NCBI GenBank assembly: GCA_009701115.1
Contig: WLKR01000061.1
Location: 1-6,694, forward strand
Origin: Actinomycetota bacterium
GTDB lineage: Bacteria > Actinomycetota > Acidimicrobiia > Acidimicrobiales > RAAP-2
Direction of reading: 5' to 3'
DNA length: 6,694 nucleotides
The translations under genes were made by a program, and so were the position numbers. This document shows, one piece after another, positions 1 through 5,760 of the stretch. The notes beneath the pieces were generated by a model. It ran no database searches. It was not told where the DNA came from and worked only from the letters and a program-made list of their open reading frames with translations. The first letter of the stretch is position 1. Each line of letters opens with the position of its first letter.

Positions 1-1292
1 ACTGCGTTGACCTGCCCAATTGGGAGAGCCACCATGTCCGAAGCAGACCAAGTCTGAGTGGTCTTGAGCAGTCCGCTGGACTCTCCGGGATACTCCAATG
101 CCGTCATGTGGCCAAAGCCCATTTGACTGACCTGCGAGAGAAGTCCGTCCTTGCCAACTTGTCGTGCAATGAGGTAGGTCCCGATGTTGGACGACTGGCT
201 AAGCACTTCGGTGGTGCTCAGATTCAAGACTCCATGATGTTCCGCATCGTGGAAGAGGCGCGTACCTACGCGCGTCGAATATGGCACTCGGAACCGAGTG
301 GTTGGACTAACCGCACCCGACTGGAGGGCGGCCGAGAACGGAACAATCTTGAACACTGAACCTGGGAGGTAAACCTGGGTTATGCCTAGGTTCATGATGG
401 TTTGCCGAATGTTGGGCACACCAATATTCGATCCCCAGTCCGTCACCGGAGTTAGTGGACCAGCCGGTACCGCATGATTAACCAACGAGGCATTGGCGAG
501 GATTTCACCCGTACGTACGTTCATAACGATGGCAACTCCGGAGTATCCACCAGTGAGACGGAGCTGCTTCGCCAGAGTCTGTTCGGTAACAAATTGCAGA
601 GCAGAGTCAATCGTGAGTTCGAGGCTCATGCCGGCCTTAGCCTTCTTGATGACACGGGTAGACGATCCCGGCAGCGCCAAACCGGACTGGTTGGTCAAAC
701 CTTCGGCTTCGCCAGCTTGGCCCGCCAGGAGCGATTCGTACTGGGTCTCAAGACCGGCCGAACCAGTTCCTGATGCATTGATGTATCCGAGAAGCGAACG
801 GGCCAACATGCCATTGGGTGAAGAACGATCGGTGGACTGTTCAATGACCAGTCCAGGAAGACTGAGGCGCTGCAGGTCGCGTCCGTCGTTGACGCTCATG
901 GAGTTAGTGAGCACTACGTACCCCGACTTACGCTTCAGCATCTTTGTCAAACGCGGAACGGGGATGTTTACCCACTTGCTGATCTGTTCGGCCGTTGCGC
1001 GGGGATGAACGATTTGAAAATTGTTAGCGATAACTCGATAGGTCGGCCGCGAAACCGCGAGAACCGCCCCGTAACGGTCGTACATGCCACCGCGTAACGC
1101 CGGCACCGTGATGGTATGCCGCACTTGACCGTTGGAAATACTTTTCCACTTCGCCTGCTCAACAATCTGAAGATTCCCGACCGGGACCAACATCACGAGC
1201 GTAAGAATCGAAACGATTCCCCAAACCACGCCGATGCGACGTGTCGTCTTAGGGCGTACCCGGTTGTGTATCCAGGGGTTCACCTCGTTCAT
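1..1292 (-). CDS. ftsI: FtsI / class B penicillin-binding protein, 3' part beyond window
   Basis: Septal peptidoglycan DD-transpeptidase, anchored in the membrane with its catalytic domain outside. The ATG at 1292 opens 430 codons without a stop, running off the window start. A basic N-terminus (residues 1-20) is followed by one membrane anchor at about 21-40. The dimerisation-region motif RGGMYDRYGAVLA is at 67-79. The catalytic SxxK motif is S312-V-F-K315 within YLPGSVFKI, and the SxN motif is S367-S-N369. The KTG motif is not reached, so roughly the last quarter is missing. The start is supported by AGAGG at 1302-1306, 9 bases upstream and touching the ftsL stop; only 6 bases separate the two genes. 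FtsI rather than another class B PBP (the Mycobacterium PbpB type) is inferred from its place directly after ftsL in a dcw cluster. The family call is firm. Confidence 0.95.
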   Translation of the reverse strand, partial: MNEVNPWIHNRVRPKTTRRIGVVWGIVSILTLVMLVPVGNLQIVEQAKWKSISNGQVRHTITVPALRGGMYDRYGAVLAVSRPTYRVIANNFQIVHPRATAEQISKWVNIPVPRLTKMLKRKSGYVVLTNSMSVNDGRDLQRLSLPGLVIEQSTDRSSPNGMLARSLLGYINASGTGSAGLETQYESLLAGQAGEAEGLTNQSGLALPGSSTRVIKKAKAGMSLELTIDSALQFVTEQTLAKQLRLTGGYSGVAIVMNVRTGEILANASLVNHAVPAGPLTPVTDWGSNIGVPNIRQTIMNLGITQVYLPGSVFKIVPFSAALQSGAVSPTTRFRVPYSTRVGTRLFHDAEHHGVLNLSTTEVLSQSSNIGTYLIARQVGKDGLLSQVSQMGFGHMTALEYPGESSGLLKTTQTWSASDMVALPIGQVNA

Positions 1293-1298
1293 TTGCCA

Positions 1299-1769
1299 CT
1301 ACCTCTGCTTTGGCGCGGGTGTTGCAATGGAAATGCGTGACGATGTCACTACACGAGATTTCTCAGCAGCTCCCCCGACAAAACGAGGCGGCGCCAAGCG
1401 CACATTAAGTGGCGCCTGGTGAATCTGAATAACCGTCTGGGGCACCACGAGGTGCATGTGACCCGCGGCCGTGGCAATGCGCTCAGGCGCAGCCGCACGG
1501 GTAAATGCATCAACAGAAGTCGCGTAACTGGACTGAGCATCAAGAAGCTGGCGCTGCATCGCCCCGATCTGCATCTGGCGGGCATTGGCCAAAATCAGGG
1601 CACCAATAGTCAAGACGGCCAATCCGAAGAGGAGGACAGGAACCGTGATGGATGAACGGCGCTTGGCGACCCGACGAGCAGCGCGGGCTGTCGATACCCG
1701 CTTTCCGGGCGCACGCGTGGTGCGCTTCGGTTCAAGGGCAACACGCCGTGGAGTTGAAATTACGCTCAC
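1299..1769 (-). CDS. ftsL: FtsL-like divisome membrane protein
   Basis: A 156-residue bitopic protein. A very basic cytoplasmic N-terminus (about residues 1-40, many R and K) precedes one hydrophobic segment at about 41-61. Next comes a polar heptad-like stretch (about 62-92), then PERIATAAGHMHLVVP (95-110), the pattern usual at the end of the FtsL/DivIC periplasmic coiled coil. The C-terminal tail (about 120-156) is low in conserved features. FtsL proteins join FtsB/DivIC and FtsQ and help activate the FtsW-FtsI synthase. FtsL sequences diverge strongly, so the call rests on topology, this short motif and the position between rsmH and ftsI. The start is GTG at 1769, overlapping the rsmH stop as GTGA, with AAGGT about 7 bases upstream. 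This implies translational coupling. Confidence 0.85.
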   Translation of the reverse strand: MSVISTPRRVALEPKRTTRAPGKRVSTARAARRVAKRRSSITVPVLLFGLAVLTIGALILANARQMQIGAMQRQLLDAQSSYATSVDAFTRAAAPERIATAAGHMHLVVPQTVIQIHQAPLNVRLAPPRFVGGAAEKSRVVTSSRISIATPAPKQR

Positions 1770-2707
1770 GACGCAACCTTCGTGCCAATGCGCATCCGTG
1801 CTGAACGAGCACGAGGATTACGGGCGAGTTCATCTTCGGTCGCGACGATGGCGCCACCCTTGCGTACCGTCATTGTTGCCACGGCGCCACAGACGCAGCC
1901 CAAAATCACGGGGCAAGTGCAGCCACCCGTAGCTTGGTACTTTAAGAATTCCTTCGTCACTCGGTCTTCACCAGAGTGATAAGAGATGACCGCAAGGACT
2001 CCCCCAACCGCTAGCACCTGAACCGCACCATTAAGCACTTCGTCAAGCTCGCGAACTTCTTCGTTGATCGCGACACGAAGAGCCTGGAAAGCACGAGTTG
2101 CCACGTTGCCACGTCGCCTCGCGGCCATTGGCACGACTACTTCAACCGCCGTCACAAGCTCACTAGTGGTTTGAGGCTGACGAGCGAGGATTGACTTAGC
2201 AATGGCGTGGGCAAATTTGTCTTCTCCGTGCTCGCGAAGGAGCGTGCGGAGCTCATCGAGCTCCACCGAAGCGATGTATTCAGCGGCGGTAATACCGCAG
2301 GTGCCGTCCATGCGCATATCGAGAGGCGCGTCTGCACGAAACGAGAAACCGCGCTCTTCGTCATCAAGCTGGGGCGACGAAACTCCAAGATCAGCAAAGA
2401 CTCCGACTACTTCTCGACCGGCGATCCACTCACTCTCGGTCTGCACGAATGCGGCGACGTTGGAGAACGTACCGGCGACCACGCGAGCACGATCACCGAA
2501 AGGGGCGAGTCGTTCGGTGGCGGCCTGGCGAGCAATGGGGTCACGATCGATACCCAGAACTGCGACATCATCACGCATGGCGAGAATGGCGCTGGCGTGG
2601 CCCGCTCCGCCCAAGGTTGCATCGATAATCACGCCGGGCGCGACTGATCGAAACGCGGCGAGAACCTCAGCTTCGAGGACGGGAACGTGATTAAAGGCTC
2701 GGGTCAT
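1766..2707 (-). CDS. rsmH: RsmH, 16S rRNA (cytosine(1402)-N(4))-methyltransferase
   Basis: Formerly MraW. It methylates N4 of C1402 in the 16S rRNA P site using SAM. From the ATG at 2707 the product is 313 residues, the usual family length, opening MTRAFNHVPVL. The SAM-binding motif IDATLGGAGHASAIL and the acidic LGIDRD follow near the N-terminus. Family signatures then appear in order: FADLGVSSPQLDDEERGFSF, the FQALRVAINEEVRELDEVL block, VISYHSGEDRVTKEFL, a Cys-rich GGCTCP...CVCG segment and RNPRARSARMR near the end. The shine-dalgarno before 2707 is weak (GGCGAG). The frame is open upstream, and an ATG at 2866 overlaps the mraZ stop as ATGA. That would give 366 residues with a 53-residue extension, so the start is uncertain. 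The stop overlaps the ftsL start. Confidence 0.96.
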   Translation of the reverse strand: MTRAFNHVPVLEAEVLAAFRSVAPGVIIDATLGGAGHASAILAMRDDVAVLGIDRDPIARQAATERLAPFGDRARVVAGTFSNVAAFVQTESEWIAGREVVGVFADLGVSSPQLDDEERGFSFRADAPLDMRMDGTCGITAAEYIASVELDELRTLLREHGEDKFAHAIAKSILARQPQTTSELVTAVEVVVPMAARRRGNVATRAFQALRVAINEEVRELDEVLNGAVQVLAVGGVLAVISYHSGEDRVTKEFLKYQATGGCTCPVILGCVCGAVATMTVRKGGAIVATEDELARNPRARSARMRIGTKVAS

Positions 2708-2862
2708 TCGCTGCTCGCCGACTGACTCGTCCCAATGGGTATTGGGGCGAAACACCAACGAGCGGGCGGAGGAGGTTGCTCGTTCGGTGCTAGTCGGCGA
2801 GCGGCGCAAGATCCCAGCGCTGCTCACGTACGTGAAGTTCTTTGTCAGTACATCTCCTCGGT

Positions 2863-3279
2863 TCATGCGATTGTTTTGGCGAAAATTGAAACGTTGGCTT
2901 CGATGCTTGATGCGTAGGCGTCGGGTGTCCAAACTTCAATGTGGTCACCGTTACCGGCGAACACGACTTCACCGTCGAGGCCGAACATCTCGCGAAGTTG
3001 CGGGTTCAGCAAAAAGCGACCCTGCTTGTCAATCTCAATTTGGTAAGTGTGGAAGTTCGTATTACGGAACCGTTCGTCGTACTCCACGCTCTCGTGAAGG
3101 CGAGCAAAGCGCTTCTCGTAATCACGTTCGAAGTTCTCAACAGTCCAGATTCCGACCACATTCATTTCGTACGGCGCGATGTACCCGGCGCCTTCAAAGG
3201 GGGTGCGGAATCGTGACGGAAGGACGAGCCGTCCCTTTTCGTCAATTGAATGTCGATAGTTGCCTACAAACAGCGTCAC
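2863..3279 (-). CDS. mraZ: MraZ, transcriptional repressor of the dcw cluster
   Basis: A 138-residue protein of normal length for MraZ, a DNA-binding regulator with two AbrB-like SpoVT/MraZ domains that forms rings and represses its own operon. The first DxxxR copy is D13-E-K-G-R17 followed by LVLPSRFR. The second is D84-K-Q-G-R88 followed by FLLNPQLRE. Both are intact. The start is GTG at 3279, supported by the near-perfect ribosome site GGAGGTGA at 3283-3290. As the first gene of its unit, it lies 31 bases downstream of a set of TGGAG boxes that look like its own operator. Its TGA stop overlaps an ATG (2866) in the rsmH frame. The call is firm from motifs and from the following rsmH. Confidence 0.97.
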   Translation of the reverse strand: MTLFVGNYRHSIDEKGRLVLPSRFRTPFEGAGYIAPYEMNVVGIWTVENFERDYEKRFARLHESVEYDERFRNTNFHTYQIEIDKQGRFLLNPQLREMFGLDGEVVFAGNGDHIEVWTPDAYASSIEANVSIFAKTIA

Positions 3280-3282
3280 GGC

Positions 3283-3290
3283 TCACCTCC
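3283..3290 (-). promoter_or_regulatory. Ribosome binding site of mraZ
   Basis: On the minus strand this reads GGAGGTGA, an almost full match to the anti-Shine-Dalgarno sequence. The GGAGG core (3286-3290) sits 6 bases from the GTG at 3279, which fixes the mraZ start despite the non-ATG codon. It is the strongest ribosome site in the window. Confidence 0.85.
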
Positions 3291-3310
3291 CCTCTTGAAG
3301 TACAAACGTA

Positions 3311-3348
3311 CTCCATTTTGCTCCACTTAGTGTGCTTTTTGCTCCACT
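3311..3348 (-). promoter_or_regulatory. Putative MraZ operator: three TGGAG boxes
   Basis: On the minus strand the leader contains AGTGGAG at 3348-3342, AGTGGAG at 3327-3321 and ATGGAG at 3316-3311. The first two lie in a perfect 12-base direct repeat, AGTGGAGCAAAA (3348-3337 and 3327-3316), 21 bases apart. The third box is 10 bases further, so the boxes are spaced two turns and one turn of the helix. MraZ is known in several bacteria to bind short repeated TGG-containing boxes upstream of its own gene. Here they would lie roughly +10 to +48 in the transcript, suiting repression by blocking RNA polymerase. The sequence is seen; the function is inferred. Confidence 0.7.
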
Positions 3349-3364
3349 ACGTGCCATTTATGCC

Positions 3365-3393
3365 ATGGTAGGCGACATTTTGGGGGTGCGCAA
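3365..3393 (-). promoter_or_regulatory. Predicted promoter of the mraZ-dcw operon
   Basis: On the minus strand a -35-like TTGCGC (3393-3388) is followed by exactly 17 bases and a -10-like TACCAT (3370-3365). The start of transcription would be near 3358, giving a leader of about 80 bases that carries the TGGAG boxes and the mraZ ribosome site. The -10 fits the TAnnnT pattern of actinobacterial housekeeping promoters. Found by eye without scoring. Confidence 0.6.
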
Positions 3394-3395
3394 AT

Positions 3396-3416
3396 CGAAA
3401 TTGGCACGAAATTGCC
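3396..3416. repeat. Tandem 11-base repeat just upstream of the mraZ -35 box
   Basis: CGAAATTGGCA (3396-3406) is followed at once by CGAAATTGCC (3407-3416). Eight leading bases are identical and the period is 11 bases, close to one helical turn. It abuts the predicted -35 of the mraZ promoter. It may be an activator or repressor half-site pair, or chance in an A+T-rich patch. It partly overlaps the second hairpin of the upstream terminator. Confidence 0.4.
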
Positions 3417-3448
3417 GAATCTGGGCAAGAAAATGCCCGTAAAGGGCA
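3412..3448 (-). terminator. Tandem-hairpin terminator of the upstream operon
   Basis: On the minus strand TGCCC (3448-3444), loop TTTAC and GGGCA (3438-3434) form a 5-bp stem followed by TTTTCTT. Directly after it TTGCC (3428-3424), a 7-base loop and GGCAA (3416-3412) form a second stem followed by TTTCG. The first stem begins 26 bases past the stop of the ligase-like gene. The stems are short, so termination strength is uncertain, but the T-run and position fit the end of the upstream operon just before the mraZ promoter. Confidence 0.6.
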
Positions 3449-3473
3449 AAACAGTGGGAATTTAAGGCTTGGC

Positions 3474-4142
3474 TTAGGCCAGGAGCATGAGGTTGCGGCG
3501 GTGCTGAACGGCCGAGGCGCCTAGGACGCGATCCACAATAGCCTCAGCTTCTGGGACCAAATTGAGCGAATCGAGCGTTAATACGGCCTCGAGCGCTTCG
3601 TTCATACCCTCGGGACATTCAGCCAGAAGGTTGGCCAGTGCGGCGATTGAACGGGCGGGCAGGAGCGTTGACAGGAAGATTCCCTCGCGAACGTGCCACT
3701 GGGTGACCCCAACGAGCTTTCGCCCTTCGTAGAAGAGTTCACCCGGGCCCGATGTGGCAAAACAGGCCGTTCGCAGTTCCTTCGGCCCCGAAACGCCATC
3801 ACCAACGACCGCGGGGGCCGTTGGGAGAAAGTTCACCATGGCGCGATACCACCACTCGCCCGGCAGAAGGGCGTTTCGGCGGACATCATCGCTGACGCGA
3901 GGATCAGAGGCGGGAATCCACCAGTCAATCCAGAGATCGTCAGGCTGCAGTAAGACGACGCCCCCGCCGCCTCGACGACGGCGCACCGGGTGAAAGTCGT
4001 CTATGTCGGCCCTCAAGACATCATCGGGCTGCGACCCACCAAGCACCACAAAGGGCTCGTCAATGCGCACGATGAAAGCCGTAGCTTCTTCGAAATTGCG
4101 CAAGGTGTCGTAATCGTAGAGATCTTCGTATCGTGACTTCAT
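3474..4142 (-). CDS. Lipoate-protein ligase / octanoyltransferase family protein (BPL/LPL catalytic fold)
   Basis: A 222-residue protein resembling the LplA/LipM catalytic domain, which attaches lipoate or octanoate to a lysine of E2 or H-protein lipoyl domains. FVVLGGSQ (31-38) matches the conserved first strand. RRRRGGGGVVLL (54-65) matches the RRxxGGGAV substrate loop. ACFATSGPGELFYEGRKLVG (126-145) matches the strand-turn holding the catalytic lysine, here K142. The usual His after the GGGAV loop is not present; VLLQPDDLWIDWWIP reads more like an actinobacterial sub-branch. There is no separate accessory domain of the kind full ATP-dependent LplA carries, so ligase, transferase or another acyl activity all remain open. 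The ATG at 4142 overlaps the HNH stop as ATGA, and AAGG lies just upstream. It is the last gene of its operon. The family call is fair; the substrate is unknown. Confidence 0.8.
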   Translation of the reverse strand: MKSRYEDLYDYDTLRNFEEATAFIVRIDEPFVVLGGSQPDDVLRADIDDFHPVRRRRGGGGVVLLQPDDLWIDWWIPASDPRVSDDVRRNALLPGEWWYRAMVNFLPTAPAVVGDGVSGPKELRTACFATSGPGELFYEGRKLVGVTQWHVREGIFLSTLLPARSIAALANLLAECPEGMNEALEAVLTLDSLNLVPEAEAIVDRVLGASAVQHRRNLMLLA

Positions 4143-4645
4143 GACGCCTTAGGCAGGTACTCGGTCCATGCGGGGTCCGAATCTCCAAGATTGCGCCATC
4201 GCCATCCGTACCCATCCGGGGCTCGGGGATCGAATCGTAGGCGCCAACCGAGTTCTTCGAGAAGTCGATCGCCCTTCTTGAAGTTGCAGAGCCGACACGC
4301 CGCCACCACATTCGACCACTCGTTCTTGCCACCGCGACTACGCGGACGGACGTGATCGACAGTGTCGGCGACGGCACTGCAGTAAGCGCACGAGTGGTTA
4401 TCGCGCTGCAGCACGGAACGTCGGGTCAGTGGGGGTACGCGGACTCGCGTGGGTAGTTTCACCACGTACTGGAGCCTCATCACGGACGGAATCTCAACAG
4501 TTAACGATGCGGAGCGACAGACCTCCGGGTCTGGCGGCGTCGACACGGCTTCAGCACGGCCATCGACCAAAAGCAGTACTGCCCGCCTAGACGACAGCAA
4601 CTGGAGTGGTTCGTACGTCGCATTAAGGAGGAGTACCCGCCCCAT
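4139..4645 (-). CDS. HNH endonuclease family protein
   Basis: A 168-residue protein with a central HNH nuclease domain at about 75-130. C86-x-x-C89 and C117-x-x-C120 form the structural zinc knuckle. D97-H98 within DTVDHVRPRSRGG holds the likely catalytic His, followed by N112 in EWSNVVAACRLCN and K124 in KKGDR. This is the pattern of the small stand-alone HNH proteins common in actinobacteria and cyanobacteria. The N-terminal block opening MGRVLLLNATYEPL (about 1-60) is typical of that group and has no assigned role. All metal and active-site residues are present. The biological role is unknown: no methylase, restriction partner or phage gene is near, so defence is not supported. The ATG at 4645 follows the upstream stop by 9 bases, with GGAGAGGT overlapping the end of that gene. 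Confidence 0.9.
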   Translation of the reverse strand: MGRVLLLNATYEPLQLLSSRRAVLLLVDGRAEAVSTPPDPEVCRSASLTVEIPSVMRLQYVVKLPTRVRVPPLTRRSVLQRDNHSCAYCSAVADTVDHVRPRSRGGKNEWSNVVAACRLCNFKKGDRLLEELGWRLRFDPRAPDGYGWRWRNLGDSDPAWTEYLPKAS

Positions 4646-4654
4646 GCGACTGCT

Positions 4655-4909
4655 CTACCTCTCCGTCCGAGAGCGGACGGTCCAGCGAGCGGCCTCAACC
4701 GCTTCGTGGGCTGACGGCACGGCGTGAGGATCCCCGTACGCCGTGTTCATTCGAAACTCCCAGTACGTCGGACCGGGCAGTGGAAGGAATGGGGCGTATA
4801 CCCACCACTTCGTTCGGCGCAGCGTCCAGGCACTTCTGAGCAGTGGCACGACATCGAGGGGACGGCGTATCAGATGCCGGGCCAATCCCTTCGGTACGAG
4901 TCGACTCAT
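4655..4909 (-). CDS. Conserved-looking small protein, function unknown
   Basis: An 84-residue protein that I do not recognise. It is basic at the N-terminus (MSRLVPKGLARHLIRRPLD), then has a Trp- and Pro-rich centre (WTLRRTKWWVYAPFLPLPGPTYWEF, about residues 28-52, described here by its W and P spacing). The tail is more helical and Ala-rich: AHEAVEAARWTVRSR, about 67-81. There is no clear signal peptide and no long hydrophobic segment, so it is probably cytoplasmic or peripheral. The ATG at 4909 overlaps the ROK kinase stop as ATGA, and its TAG stop lies within the HNH gene's ribosome site. This strongly suggests it is a real translated member of the operon. Third-base GC looks gene-like. 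It might be a partner of the HNH or kinase protein, but nothing in the sequence shows that. Confidence 0.75.
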   Translation of the reverse strand: MSRLVPKGLARHLIRRPLDVVPLLRSAWTLRRTKWWVYAPFLPLPGPTYWEFRMNTAYGDPHAVPSAHEAVEAARWTVRSRTER

Positions 4910-5760
4910 ACCCCTACGCTACGCCACGCGACGCAGGCGGCACCGAGTATCGGGCCATCCGCACCGAGTTTCGAAGGCTGTACCGAAACGGCCCGAGCAA
5001 AACTCAGCCCGACGAGAGACTCCGCGGTCTCATTCGCAGCTTCAAAAAATGGTCTTCCGAATCCGAGCGCCACCGAGCCGGCGACAAAGAATTGGGTGAC
5101 ATCGAGGAGCGAGGCCACCGAAGCAACCGCGCGGCCAACCATGACTCCCGTGCGTCGCCGCATCTCCTCGTTGGCAAATTTGGGATCGCCACCGGTCATC
5201 GCCCGTATGGCCGTTCCCGAGGCCTCGGCTTCTAAACAACCGCGTACACCGCAGGCACAGAGCCGACCACCGGGTTCCACTATCAGGTGCCCAATGTGTC
5301 CGGCATTCCCAAGGGCGCCATCGAGCAGGTGGCCATCGAGAATGATGCCGCCGCCAATACCCGTAGACACCACCATGCTCACGTAGTTCACGCTCGCCTG
5401 GGCACCGCCGTAGCGGCCTTCGGCGAGCGCGAGTGCCTTGGCGTCATTATCAATAGAGACGACTGATCCGGCGATATCTCCCAATGCCTGGAGCAGAGGG
5501 AAGTTCCGCCATTCGGGGATATTGAGAGGCGATACCGTTGTGCCGCCTCGTTCCATCGGTCCGCCGCACCCCACGCCTATTGGCGTTCCTGGTGCCACAT
5601 CGAGTGCACGGAGAGATACAACAATCTGATTGAAAAGATTTCCTTGGGCGTCGGCCGTTTCGAGACGAATCCGTTTGGTGATTTCACCGGCTGGCGTTAC
5701 TCGTGCAATCTCAACTTTGGTGCCGCCAATATCAATGGCGACGCACTCGTTGGTGTTCAC
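4906..5760 (-). CDS. ROK-family sugar kinase (glucokinase-like)
   Basis: A 284-residue ROK protein without the N-terminal helix-turn-helix of ROK repressors, so a kinase acting on glucose or a related hexose in the cytoplasm. The phosphate-1 motif DIGGTK is at 10-15. GVGCGGPM (62-69) follows. The catalytic Asp is D106 in SIDNDAKALALAEGRYG. The phosphate-2 motif STGIGGG is at 132-138. The ROK zinc motif is H158 with C168, C170 and C175 (CACGVRGCLE). The segment usually written AGExGH reads AGHIGH (153-158), with His155 replacing Glu, a variation that may affect sugar choice. C-terminal FVAGSVALGFGRPF matches the adenosine motif region. The start is GTG at 5760, overlapping the DUF3040 stop as GTGA. 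The ribosome site is weak, consistent with coupling. Family call firm; exact sugar not determined. Confidence 0.92.
   Translation of the reverse strand: MNTNECVAIDIGGTKVEIARVTPAGEITKRIRLETADAQGNLFNQIVVSLRALDVAPGTPIGVGCGGPMERGGTTVSPLNIPEWRNFPLLQALGDIAGSVVSIDNDAKALALAEGRYGGAQASVNYVSMVVSTGIGGGIILDGHLLDGALGNAGHIGHLIVEPGGRLCACGVRGCLEAEASGTAIRAMTGGDPKFANEEMRRRTGVMVGRAVASVASLLDVTQFFVAGSVALGFGRPFFEAANETAESLVGLSFARAVSVQPSKLGADGPILGAACVAWRSVGV

Noticed and set aside
493..1008. 171-residue plus-strand open frame opposite ftsI
   Set aside because: It lies wholly antisense to a strongly motif-supported ftsI, and its translation has no recognisable domain or good ribosome site.
2202..2690. 162-residue plus-strand open frame opposite rsmH
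   Set aside because: Low-complexity Ser/Arg/Ala translation, antisense to conserved RsmH motifs.
2708..2932. rsmH start at the TTG at 2932
   Set aside because: It would overlap mraZ by 70 bases, using a rare start codon with no ribosome site; 2707 or 2866 are both better.
2742..3371. 209-residue plus-strand open frame across mraZ and its leader
   Set aside because: Antisense to MraZ, Arg/Ser-rich shadow composition, crosses the promoter and operator; no family resemblance.
4139..4909. HNH nuclease plus small unknown protein as a two-gene defence or toxin-antitoxin system
   Set aside because: The operon is otherwise housekeeping-like, no partner family is recognised, and there are no mobile element traces or composition shift; kept only as an unexplained association.
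4724..5386. 220-residue plus-strand open frame opposite the small protein and ROK gene
   Set aside because: Pro/Arg/Ser/Thr-rich composition typical of an antisense frame; the opposing genes have clear motifs.
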